From: Chloroflexota bacterium
GTDB taxonomy: Bacteria; Chloroflexota; UBA11872
DNA length: 64,000 bases
Assembly: GCA_022826485.1 (NCBI GenBank)
Contig: JAJDUU010000044.1
Span: 40,861 to 104,860 of the forward strand
Direction of reading: 5' to 3'
Program-made: the position numbers and the translations under genes
Part shown: piece by piece, positions 16,823 through 25,179 of the stretch
Position numbering within the stretch: the first letter of the stretch is position 1
Layout: each line of letters begins with the position of its first letter
Notes under the pieces: model-generated
What the model was told of the DNA's origin: nothing
What the model saw: only the letters and a program-made list of their open reading frames with translations
The model's database searches: none

Positions 16823-18181
16823 TCAGTCCGGCTTGCCGAGGAGAAGCACTTCGGCGTGCATGTATTTCTGCTCGCGGCGGTACATGGCGCCTTCGCGCAT
16901 CTCCCAGCCGCCGGGCGTGGGGATGCGTGACAGCACCCAGAGATAGATCGCGGCCACTATGCCGACCACACCGATCATGAACAGGATGTCGATCACGTTC
17001 GGGTAGTACGGCTCGGGCAGCTCGGCCAGGGCGTGCGAGAACGGGTTCTCACTGGACATCGACGCCACGAACAGCCGAATTCGATCGAATAGCAGCCCGA
17101 TCAGCACGACGACCGACACGGTGGCCAGCCGCGCCAGCTTCCGGCGGATGGGATTGAAGATGAGCGTGACGAACGGAATCAGGAATTGGCCGAACATCGC
17201 GATCAGGAAGGGCACGATGTAGGTGACCGCCACGTTGGTCTGCACGGCCGCCACCTCGCTGGGGAGGCGCGCGTACCAGACCAGCAGAAAGTCCGACCAG
17301 AAGAAGTAGAACCAGAACAGCGTCAGCGCCAGCAGCAGCTTGCCGAAGCTGGCCGCCTGCTCGTCGCCGATGAACTGGCCCACGTTCGGGGCGTAGCGGC
17401 GGAGCAGAAACAGCGTGATGACGATGAGCGCCACCGCGCCCTGGAACGACGTGATCACGTGATAGGCCGGGAAGATTCCCGAACGCCAGCCCGGCAGCAG
17501 GCTCTGGCCGAGATCAGTCGTCAGGATCATCGTCACGAACACGTACATCATCAGGTAGAAGGCGCTCATCCAACGGATGCCGGTGCGCAGGACCTCCCAC
17601 TGCTTCTTGGTCCCGGTCCAATTCAGGAACAGCAGGCGCTTCCAGGTCGGCATGGCGCGAACGCGGCTGGGCGGACCGGCGAGGTCGGGCACGGCGGCGA
17701 ACCACATGAGGGCGCCGCCGGCCAGCAGCATCACCGAAACGGCCAACTGGTCCGTGAGAAACGGCGCGCCGCCGCCCCACCCGAACCACAAGTTCGCTCG
17801 AGTGACGCCGTCCTGCTCGAACGGCGGTAGGGAGCCAAGGATCGGGATCAGTAGCGCGAACAGCACCATCGACGGCAGGGCGAAGAGCTCGACCACGCGG
17901 CGCGTCGGCAGCGCCCAATAGCCGCGCGCCATACGCGAGGCGAAGGCCACCAGCGGCGCCGCGGACACGGCGGAGAGCACGAACAGCGTGATCGCCGCCG
18001 GATAGGCCCACTCGGCGCGGTCGCCCCAGCTGAACAGCTTGACCACGTACATCACCACGCCCAACGCCGCGACCAGACCGACGCCAATGGCCAAAGCGCT
18101 CCTGCGGTTGATGGCGATGGTCGACGGCCGATACGGCGGGCGTATCTTCAAGCTGAGGCCGACGGCTTCGGGCTTAATCAA
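16823..18181 (-). CDS. actF: ACIII second NrfD-like subunit (ActF-type)
   Basis: A 452-aa polytopic protein with about ten helices, a diverged paralogue of ActC. It keeps the fold landmarks (GYWALPTRRVVELFALPS; LLPGWRSGIFPAYHVITSFQGAVAL; WYFYFFWSDFLLVWYARLP-like segment) but lacks some polar quinone-site residues, as expected for ActF. The start is TTG 18181, coupled to the iron-sulfur subunit stop as TTGA. In described act clusters actF often comes after actE; here it sits directly before actC. Confidence 0.85.
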   Translation of the reverse strand: MIKPEAVGLSLKIRPPYRPSTIAINRRSALAIGVGLVAALGVVMYVVKLFSWGDRAEWAYPAAITLFVLSAVSAAPLVAFASRMARGYWALPTRRVVELFALPSMVLFALLIPILGSLPPFEQDGVTRANLWFGWGGGAPFLTDQLAVSVMLLAGGALMWFAAVPDLAGPPSRVRAMPTWKRLLFLNWTGTKKQWEVLRTGIRWMSAFYLMMYVFVTMILTTDLGQSLLPGWRSGIFPAYHVITSFQGAVALIVITLFLLRRYAPNVGQFIGDEQAASFGKLLLALTLFWFYFFWSDFLLVWYARLPSEVAAVQTNVAVTYIVPFLIAMFGQFLIPFVTLIFNPIRRKLARLATVSVVVLIGLLFDRIRLFVASMSSENPFSHALAELPEPYYPNVIDILFMIGVVGIVAAIYLWVLSRIPTPGGWEMREGAMYRREQKYMHAEVLLLGKPD

Positions 18182-18984
18182 TGGCCGTGCTCCTCGTGCT
18201 CGTCGACGTGGCTGGGGTCAACCTTCTTGAGGTAGGTGATGGCGGGGGTCGTGCCGAGCGCATCCAGGAGCGAGTAGGCCCGCTTGGAGTTGGACAGCTC
18301 GCTGACCTTGCTGTCCGAGTCGTTCAGGTCGCCGAACACGAGCGCCGTGGTGGGGCAGGCCTGCACGCACGCCGGCTCGACCTCGCCGTCGGCCACCGGC
18401 CGCCCGTCGCGGTCCGCCTCGCGCTTGGTGCGGTTGATGCGGTGGATGCAGAAGGTGCACTTCTCGACGATGCCCTTGGTGCGCACCGTGACGTCCGGGT
18501 TGAGTTGCCGGTCCATTGGCGACGGCCACTCGGGCTCCCAGAAGTTGAAATAGCGCACCGAATAGGGGCAGGCGTTGGCGCAGAATCGCGTGCCGATGCA
18601 GCGGTTGTAGACCTGCACGTTGAGCCCGTCCGGGTTGTGATAGGTGGCCCAGACGGGGCACACCGTCTCGCAGGGCGCGTTGCCGCAGTGCTGGCAGAGA
18701 ACGGGGAGGAAACGCGCCTTGGCGTTGGGCCACTCGCCCTCCCAGTAGCGCTCGATGCGAATCCAGGTCTTTGCGCGGCGCTCGATCACGCGGTTTTCTT
18801 CGTTGAGGGCCAGATTGTTCTCGGACTGGCACGCCACCACGCAGGCCTGGCAGCCGGTGCACTTGTCGGAGTCGATGACCATGCCCCACCGATGCCCGTC
18901 CGTCTCCGGATGCGGGTCGTCGGTGGGCAGCGTCGCGGCGGCTGCAACCACCGGAAGCTCTGCCGTGTCGGTGGCGCTAGCCAC
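18178..18984 (-). CDS. actB2: ACIII iron-sulfur subunit (ActB2 domain as separate protein)
   Basis: A 268-aa ferredoxin-like protein of the NrfC/PsrB type. Four cysteine groups are visible: CTGCQACVVAC, CQHCGNAPCETVCP, CIGTRFCANACP and CTFCIHRIN...ACVQACP, enough for three [4Fe-4S] and one [3Fe-4S] cluster. In ACIII it conducts electrons between the quinone site and hemes. In most described complexes this module is the C-terminal half of ActB; here it has its own GTG start (18984), overlapping the catalytic-like half by 8 bp. Confidence 0.92.
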   Translation of the reverse strand: MASATDTAELPVVAAAATLPTDDPHPETDGHRWGMVIDSDKCTGCQACVVACQSENNLALNEENRVIERRAKTWIRIERYWEGEWPNAKARFLPVLCQHCGNAPCETVCPVWATYHNPDGLNVQVYNRCIGTRFCANACPYSVRYFNFWEPEWPSPMDRQLNPDVTVRTKGIVEKCTFCIHRINRTKREADRDGRPVADGEVEPACVQACPTTALVFGDLNDSDSKVSELSNSKRAYSLLDALGTTPAITYLKKVDPSHVDEHEEHGH

Positions 18985-21181
18985 TGGTTATTCGCACTGG
19001 TGGCGCCTCCCCGTCGTTTCGCGGATCTTCGATGACTTCAAGCGTGGGCAGCCGGTCGTGTTCCCCCGCCGGCCGCACACGAGCGCGCGTGGCGCCCCAC
19101 GCCAGCGCTCCGCTGCCGGCAACGGCCTGGGCGGCCAGGGTCTGCATGACATTCGCTCCCCGATCGACGTTCCAGCGGCTGCCAAACTCGCGGCCCTGTC
19201 CGATGGGAACGGCCACGACGTCGGGCGGAACCACCGGCGCCTCGTACACGCGCGCCCGCAGCGTGCCATCCGGCGTGTCGATGTGCACCACGTCGTTGCG
19301 CTTCACGCCGAGGCGGCGGGCGGTTGCCGGGTTCAGCTCGGCCCAGGTCGTCCAGGTGACGGTGGTCAGCGGGTCGGGCGTGGCCTGCAGCCAGGGATTC
19401 GCCGATTCGCTGCCGGCGCCGAACGCCACGTTTTCGAATGGAATCAGGTGGAGATCGAATTCCGTCGTGTCGCCGGCGAATACCGGCTCGGCGAGCAGGT
19501 TGATGTGCCAATCGGGCTGGTCGGCTTGGTCCTCGCGGCCTTCGCCCTCCTGCCAGCGACCGCCGGTGCGCAGCAGCTCGATCCATCCGTGATCGAAGCC
19601 CTCTTGGCCGATCAGCGCCTGGGCGCCGTCGCGGACGGCGTCGCGCATGGTCGTCCACGGCGGCGGCGAGTCGGGGTAGAGCTCGGCGGTCAGCGCCAGC
19701 ATCACGTCGCCAAAGCTCCGCGCATTGGTCCACGAGGTGACCACGGGTTGCTGATAGCCCACGACCTCCATGTTGGGCGCGGGATCGGCCACGAAATCGC
19801 CCCATTCCTCGAAGGGATGGGTGGCTGGAAGCACCAGGTCGGCGCGGGCGAGCGTCTCGTTGAGGAAGGTGCCCATGCCGACGACGAACGACATCGCATC
19901 GAGAGCGTCCGCGAATCGCGTTGACGCGGGCAGCCCGTAGACCGGATCGACGTCGTAAAAGAACGCCGCGTCGACCGTCTCGCTGCCGTCGAGCAGCGCG
20001 GTGGAGAGTGCGCCCCACTGGTTGAACGGCGTTGCCGCGGCCGATCCGGGCACCGCGCTCGGGGCTGCCGGGTTGGGTCGCACGCCGCCCGCCGCGCCGG
20101 TGCTCCCGACGATTCGGTTGAGCAGCAAGGCGGCCGCGGCATTGTCCAGGCCGTTGGTCTGGGCGAGCCCGGCGCCGCCGGCGATCGACAGCGCGGGCGG
20201 ATGGCCGGCGAATTCTCGGGCGATCTCGCGCACGGTTTCGGGCGCCACGCCGGTCTGGGCCGCGGTCAGCTCGGGCGCGTAGGCATTGAGGGCGTCGAGC
20301 CCGCCGACGGCGTTGACCGGATCGAACCAGCGGTCGTCGCCGGTCAGATTCTCGGCGGCGATGACCTGCGCGATGCTCAGCGCCAGCGCGCCTTCCTGTC
20401 CGGGGTTGACATACACCCAGTGGTCCGCGTTGGCGCCGGTGAGCGACATGTGGGACTCGATCTGGATCAACCGGCCGCGGTGGGGCTCCTCGCGGAACTT
20501 GCCGTAAGCGGTGCTGTAGTGCACCGGCGATAGCCACGTGCCCAGGAAGTCCGCGCCGAACGACAGCACGGCGCCGGCGTTGGCGATATCGAAGTGGGGC
20601 AGCCGGGTGTAGCCGAAGATCAGCCGCGCGGCTTCGCGGATGGTTGCCGTGTCCTGCGCCTCGTAGACCAGGTGACGACCTTCGCTGTTGGCCAGGAACT
20701 CCGCCAGCACGCGCAGGTGCGTGCCGCTCGTGGGCCCGGTCACGATGAGCGGATTCTGCGCGGAGCTGAAATTCTCCGTGAGCAGATCGAGCGCTTCGGG
20801 CCAGCCGATGGCCTCGAACCGGCCCTCGCCACGCGGGCCGCGCCGGCGCAGGGGCGTCTTGAGGCGGTCCGGGTTGTACAGCGACTGAACGCCCGCCTGT
20901 CCGCGCACGTTTGTCTTGCCCAGGTTGACCGGGAAGCCCTTGGTGCCCTCGACCTTCTTCGCGCGGCCGTCCACCGTGCGCACGACCACGCTGTTGCCGC
21001 CCGTGGAGTGGGCGCAGGCGGTGGCGAACCACAGCTCCTGGCCGGGCAGCGTGTGTTCCGGCGAATGCACGAAGCTCTGCACCCGCGATTCGCGCTCGGG
21101 GGCCGCGCAGGCGACCACCGTGGCGCCGCCGGCCAATGCGGCCGCCCCGGTCAGAAACCGGCGTCGCGCGATGCCGCTCAT
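18977..21181 (-). CDS. actB1: ACIII molybdopterin-oxidoreductase-like subunit (ActB1 as separate protein)
   Basis: A 734-aa protein with a twin-arginine signal (ARRRFLTGAAALAGG, residues 5-19) and the fold of the molybdopterin oxidoreductase family, from VVVRTVDGRAKKVEGTKGFPVN to the C-terminal dinucleotide-binding-like domain (ATARRLGVKRNDVVHI). No N-terminal Cys cluster motif is seen in the expected place, consistent with ActB1, which carries neither Mo cofactor nor its cluster. It overlaps the ferredoxin-like gene by 8 bp. Confidence 0.92.
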   Translation of the reverse strand: MSGIARRRFLTGAAALAGGATVVACAAPERESRVQSFVHSPEHTLPGQELWFATACAHSTGGNSVVVRTVDGRAKKVEGTKGFPVNLGKTNVRGQAGVQSLYNPDRLKTPLRRRGPRGEGRFEAIGWPEALDLLTENFSSAQNPLIVTGPTSGTHLRVLAEFLANSEGRHLVYEAQDTATIREAARLIFGYTRLPHFDIANAGAVLSFGADFLGTWLSPVHYSTAYGKFREEPHRGRLIQIESHMSLTGANADHWVYVNPGQEGALALSIAQVIAAENLTGDDRWFDPVNAVGGLDALNAYAPELTAAQTGVAPETVREIAREFAGHPPALSIAGGAGLAQTNGLDNAAAALLLNRIVGSTGAAGGVRPNPAAPSAVPGSAAATPFNQWGALSTALLDGSETVDAAFFYDVDPVYGLPASTRFADALDAMSFVVGMGTFLNETLARADLVLPATHPFEEWGDFVADPAPNMEVVGYQQPVVTSWTNARSFGDVMLALTAELYPDSPPPWTTMRDAVRDGAQALIGQEGFDHGWIELLRTGGRWQEGEGREDQADQPDWHINLLAEPVFAGDTTEFDLHLIPFENVAFGAGSESANPWLQATPDPLTTVTWTTWAELNPATARRLGVKRNDVVHIDTPDGTLRARVYEAPVVPPDVVAVPIGQGREFGSRWNVDRGANVMQTLAAQAVAGSGALAWGATRARVRPAGEHDRLPTLEVIEDPRNDGEAPPVRITSG

Positions 21182-21194
21182 CGCCGTGGCCTGA

Positions 21195-21824
21195 TCATTT
21201 GTGACAAACCGCGCAATCCAGCGGCGCGCTGTTCTCGCGGTGGCAGCCCTGGCAATCGCCCATGTTGAGCGCGCGCACCTGCTCGACCTCGGTCATGGAC
21301 GCGACGTCGCCGTGACAGGTGGCGCAAATCTGCGCGGTGGTGAAGCTTGGATGAGTTTCCGCCAGCGCGCGGATGTGGGGATCATGCACGAAGTCCACGT
21401 GGTCGGGGAGACGGTGCACCCGCACCCAATCGATGGGGGTGCCGGTCTCCCACGCGGCGCGAATCTTCTGCACCTCGGGGCTGTCGGTGGCGACCACCGC
21501 GTGACAGAACATGCACTGCTCCACGGACGGGATGGTGGCCGCCGCGGACACCGGCGCGCTCATGGCGGTCGCCGTGTTTCCGACCACCGGGATCCCGCGG
21601 TGGCAGAACTCGCAGGCGATGCCGGCCTTGCCGACGTGCACCGAGTGGTCGAAGGCGATCGGCTGCTCCGGCGGCCCGGTGATGGTGCCGCCCATGGCCC
21701 CGAGCACAACCAGCAGAATGACGGGCGCGATGGCGCCCCCGCCGAGCACGGCTCCGAGGCCGCTGATCACGATCAACTGCTTGGGTGAGAGGCGCGGCAG
21801 CAGCGCCCGGAATGCGTCCAACAC
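21195..21824 (-). CDS. actA: ACIII pentaheme cytochrome c subunit ActA
   Basis: A 209-aa membrane-anchored multiheme cytochrome: one N-terminal helix (about 17-46), then five CxxCH sites (71-75, 104-108, 167-171, 191-195, 204-208). This is the hallmark pentaheme subunit of alternative complex III, carrying electrons from ActB to ActE. Start GTG 21824, directly abutting the stop of the small upstream protein. Its five hemes depend on the adjacent ccm locus. Confidence 0.95.
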   Translation of the reverse strand: MLDAFRALLPRLSPKQLIVISGLGAVLGGGAIAPVILLVVLGAMGGTITGPPEQPIAFDHSVHVGKAGIACEFCHRGIPVVGNTATAMSAPVSAAATIPSVEQCMFCHAVVATDSPEVQKIRAAWETGTPIDWVRVHRLPDHVDFVHDPHIRALAETHPSFTTAQICATCHGDVASMTEVEQVRALNMGDCQGCHRENSAPLDCAVCHK

Positions 21825-22121
21825 TCAAATGGCCAGCCGCGGAAGCATTGACGGGAGCAAGTCGAGAGCCAGAATCGTGGCCTTGATGACGATGGCCGTC
21901 AGGGCGCCCAGACCGGCGACCATGATGGCGTAGAGCGGCGCGCGCATCTTGCGCCCGGCCTGCGGCTCGATGTCCCCGGTGAGGACCAGCGAGGGAATCA
22001 GGGCATGGGCCAGCGCGTACACCAGCCCGGTTCCGATAAGCACGGCCGCCAGAATCCAGAGGTGAACGTTTAGCTCGGTCAGTTTGACCCAGTCGCTCGC
22101 GGTGAGCTCCCTTAGCTCCAC
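21825..22121 (-). CDS. Small two-helix membrane protein at the head of the act operon
   Basis: A 98-aa protein with two predicted membrane helices (about residues 19-46 and 63-90) joined by a charged loop (TGDIEPQAGRKMRAP). Start GTG 22121. It directly abuts actA and is first in the operon, so it is probably an accessory ACIII subunit. It is not confidently matched to ActG or ActH. Upstream 22122-22397 is the divergent spacer to the aldehyde dehydrogenase and must hold both promoters, but no clear -35/-10 pair stands out. Confidence 0.65.
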   Translation of the reverse strand: MELRELTASDWVKLTELNVHLWILAAVLIGTGLVYALAHALIPSLVLTGDIEPQAGRKMRAPLYAIMVAGLGALTAIVIKATILALDLLPSMLPRLAI

Positions 22122-22397
22122 GCCACCGCCTCATGCGAGTGCGCGCAACCGGCGCAACTATCGACGGGTGTGCGTAGCGGCACGCGAGCATCGCTCAGGA
22201 AGCTGCGTGCGGGAGATGCGGGGTAGGTCCACATCAGTGCCCTGAACCTAGCGTTCTGCACCGTTTGCAAAATGTTTCACAAATGCAGGCGGGCTGCAAG
22301 CACCCGACCCTCTATCGGGCGCGCGCAGGGTGCGGCGCGCGGCCCCCGCATGTGCCACCATTCGCTATCGGATCCGATTGCCATGGGATGACGCCTG

Positions 22398-23810
22398 ATG
22401 AAGATGTATGTGGCGGGTCAGTGGACGAATGGTCGCGACTCGATTGACGTGCTGAATCCGTACGACGGGTCGGTGGTCGACACCGTGCCCCGTGGCTCGG
22501 CGGACGACGTGGACCGCGCGCTGGCGAGCGCCGAGCGCGGGGCGAAAGTCATGGCGGAGCTGACCGGGTTCGAGCGCTACGAAATCCTGCACCGGGCCGG
22601 CGACCTGATCCTGCGCGACCAGGAGTCGCTCGCGCGCATGCTGACCCAGGAAGAGGGCAAGATCATCTCCGAGGCCCGCTTCGAGGTCTCCCGCGCGGCC
22701 GAGATTCTGTACCTGTCGGCCGAGGAGGCCAAGCGACTCGGCGCCGAGGTGATCCCGCTCGACGGCGGCCCGGGCGTGAAGGACAAGTTCGGATTCACCG
22801 TGCGCGTGCCCTGCGGGGTCGTGGCGGCGGTGTGTCCGTTCAACTTCCCCCTGCACCTGGTCTGCCACAAGGTGGGTCCGGCGCTGGCCGCCGGGAACGC
22901 CGTGGTCGTCAAGCCGGCCACGGACACGCCCCTCATGGGCGTGCGCGTAATCGAGCTGCTGCTCGAGGCGGGCGCGCCGGAAGAGGCGGTGCACATCATC
23001 ACGGGGCCGGGCTCGGAGATCGGCGACGCGCTGGTGTCCGACCCGCGCGTGCGCAAGGTCACGTTCACCGGCAGCCGCGACATCGGCGAGCGCATCTGCA
23101 AGGCCGCCGGCATCAAGAAGGTCACCATGGAGTTGGGGTCCAACGCGGCCGCGATCGTGATGCCCGACGCCGACCTCGACAAGGTGGCGGAAGTGCTGCC
23201 GCAAACGGCCTTCGCCAACGCCGGGCAGGTGTGCATCTCCACGCAGCGCCTGCTGGCGACGGGCTCGGTCTACGGCGACCTGATCGACGCGCTCAAGCCC
23301 AAGGTCGAAGCCATCGCCACCGGCGACCCGCTCGACGAGGCGACCGGCATGGGGCCGATGATTCGCGAGAGCGACGCCGCCCGCGTCGGCGAGTGGATCG
23401 ACGAGGCCCAGGCGGGCGGCGCCGAGGTGCTGGTGGGCGGCGGCCGCAGCGGCCAGATGTTCGAGCCGACGCTGGTGACCAACGTCTCGCCCGATATGCG
23501 CCTCTCCTGCGACGAGCTCTTCGGGCCCGCCGTCGGCGTCACCCGCGTGTCGGACATCGAGGAGGCCATCGCGGTCTCCAACGACTCGAACTACGGCCTC
23601 AGCGCCTCGATTTTCACCGAGAGCCTCGACTCGGCCATGCGCTTCATCCGCGACGTGGACTCGGGCAACATCCACATCAACTGGGGCACCCAGTGGCGCA
23701 CCGACCTGATGCCCTACGGCGGCGTGAAGGACAGCGGCCTCGGCAAGGAGGGCCCGAAGTACGCCGTCGAGGAGATGACCGAGCTCAAGATGGTGGTGAT
23801 GCACCTGTAG
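22398..23810 (+). CDS. NAD(P)-dependent aldehyde dehydrogenase
   Basis: A 470-aa ALDH-superfamily enzyme oxidising an aldehyde to its acid. Catalytic Cys279 (NAGQVCIS), general base Glu245 (TMELGSNA), the Asn in CPFNFPLHL (149) and the FTGSRDIG turn (223-230) are intact. It resembles lactaldehyde, succinate-semialdehyde and phosphorylating-independent glyceraldehyde-3-phosphate types; substrate cannot be set. Start ATG 22398; ATG 22404 is also possible as the ribosome site is weak. Its 3' end overlaps the convergent MFS gene by 26 bp. Confidence 0.93.
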   Translation: MKMYVAGQWTNGRDSIDVLNPYDGSVVDTVPRGSADDVDRALASAERGAKVMAELTGFERYEILHRAGDLILRDQESLARMLTQEEGKIISEARFEVSRAAEILYLSAEEAKRLGAEVIPLDGGPGVKDKFGFTVRVPCGVVAAVCPFNFPLHLVCHKVGPALAAGNAVVVKPATDTPLMGVRVIELLLEAGAPEEAVHIITGPGSEIGDALVSDPRVRKVTFTGSRDIGERICKAAGIKKVTMELGSNAAAIVMPDADLDKVAEVLPQTAFANAGQVCISTQRLLATGSVYGDLIDALKPKVEAIATGDPLDEATGMGPMIRESDAARVGEWIDEAQAGGAEVLVGGGRSGQMFEPTLVTNVSPDMRLSCDELFGPAVGVTRVSDIEEAIAVSNDSNYGLSASIFTESLDSAMRFIRDVDSGNIHINWGTQWRTDLMPYGGVKDSGLGKEGPKYAVEEMTELKMVVMHL

Positions 23811-24915
23811 GCGTCGGTCGCAGCCAGGGCACCACCGCCAGCGCGATCCCCATGCCGCCGGCGCCGACGTAGAACGCCGCGTTGGGGGCTGTGGCCGCCA
23901 GGGCCGCCGTGGCGCCGGCGCCGATGATCACGCCCAGCGCGAACGCGCTGGTCTGCAGGGTCATCATGGTGCCCACCTGACCGGGACGCGAGATGTCACC
24001 GGCGATCGCCGGGAGCACCGTTTGGTGCGTCCCGAACGCCAGATAGATCACGCCGGAAAGCGTGAGCAACGCCACGATCTCGTCGGCCAGCGCAAAGCCC
24101 ACGGCCGCCGCCGCGCCGACGACCAGCGACAGCGCGAAAATGGCCGTCCGCCCGATGGCGTCGGAGAGCCGCCCGATGCCGATTTGCGCGACCGCTCCCC
24201 CGATGGCGCTGACGAGCGTGAACAGCCCCACCGAGCGGAGGTCGCCGCCGGCGGCGACCAGCTTGGGACCCGTCAGCAGCACGACCACGCCGAAGGCAAC
24301 CGTGGTTCCGGCCCGCGCGGCCACCATGGCGAGCGCGGGCCGGGTGCGCAGGGCGTGAAAGACGTCACCGGCGGAGCGCCTCGGTCCGCGTTGCCGACGC
24401 GTGGTGGAGGGCAGGAAGAACGCCACGAGGAGCAGCGCCGCGCCGATCATTCCGCCGGCCACGCCGGTCATCGCCCGAAGCCCGGCGCTCTCGGCGATTA
24501 GGCCAAAGACCAGCCCGGCAAGGCCGGGCGCGGCAATGATGGCGAAGCTCATGATTCCCGTGGCAAGCCCGCGGCGGGCCGCGGGCGCGATCTCCAGGAC
24601 GTAGGTCTGCGATCCGGCCCAGTGCAGCGCCAGCGCCACGCCGAGGAACGGCGCGGCGATCAATACCGCGCCGGCGCCAGCCGCGCTGGTCATCACCACC
24701 AGGAACGCCGTCATGCCGGCCAGCCCCAGCGCGTAGGTCCAGCGGCTGCCGAACCGGTGCATCCACAGCCCGCCGGCGAGGCCGAGCGTGGCCGTGCCGC
24801 CCTGAATGGCGATCAGCAGCGCGGCGGCGCCCAGCATGTCGCCGCCCAGCTCGTCCCGCACGAAGAGCGAGAGAAAGTTGTTGACGGGCAGCCAGGCCGC
24901 CACGCCCAGCGCCAT
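23785..24915 (-). CDS. MFS transporter
   Basis: A 376-aa (or somewhat longer) membrane protein with about 12 helices and MFS pattern: the intracellular loop LWMHRFGSRWTYALGLAG between helices 2 and 3 and its second-half equivalent IGRLSDAIGRTAIFALSL. It belongs to drug/sugar-efflux-like families; substrate unknown. The annotated ATG falls inside helix 1. The same frame continues upstream through a plausible helix start (RQYVVVIAAM) to a stop near 25008 with only CTG candidates, so the true N-terminus is uncertain. Confidence 0.85.
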   Translation of the reverse strand: MALGVAAWLPVNNFLSLFVRDELGGDMLGAAALLIAIQGGTATLGLAGGLWMHRFGSRWTYALGLAGMTAFLVVMTSAAGAGAVLIAAPFLGVALALHWAGSQTYVLEIAPAARRGLATGIMSFAIIAAPGLAGLVFGLIAESAGLRAMTGVAGGMIGAALLLVAFFLPSTTRRQRGPRRSAGDVFHALRTRPALAMVAARAGTTVAFGVVVLLTGPKLVAAGGDLRSVGLFTLVSAIGGAVAQIGIGRLSDAIGRTAIFALSLVVGAAAAVGFALADEIVALLTLSGVIYLAFGTHQTVLPAIAGDISRPGQVGTMMTLQTSAFALGVIIGAGATAALAATAPNAAFYVGAGGMGIALAVVPWLRPTPTGASPPS

Positions 24916-25179
24916 GGCGGCGATGACGACGACGTATTGGCGGTTCAGCAGGTCGCGCGGACTGCCGGGACGTGGGGCGTTGACGCAAGTGCTCCGCAGA
25001 GTCGGTCAAGCGGAGCGTACGCCCCAGGCCGTTTCGCGGCTGACGACCCCGCACCGTGGACTGGCAAATCCGTCTTGCCGCAGCGGGCGCCAGGCGTGGA
25101 TGCTCAGGTGATGGACGACCCAGGCACAGGCGTCACGCGCGAGCCGGCCAATTCGCGCGCCGCAGCCCGAGAGCGCTAG

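Noticed and set aside
22365..23804. 479-codon open frame antisense to the aldehyde dehydrogenase
   Set aside because: It mirrors a gene with full catalytic motifs; the antisense product is His/Arg-rich and matches nothing.
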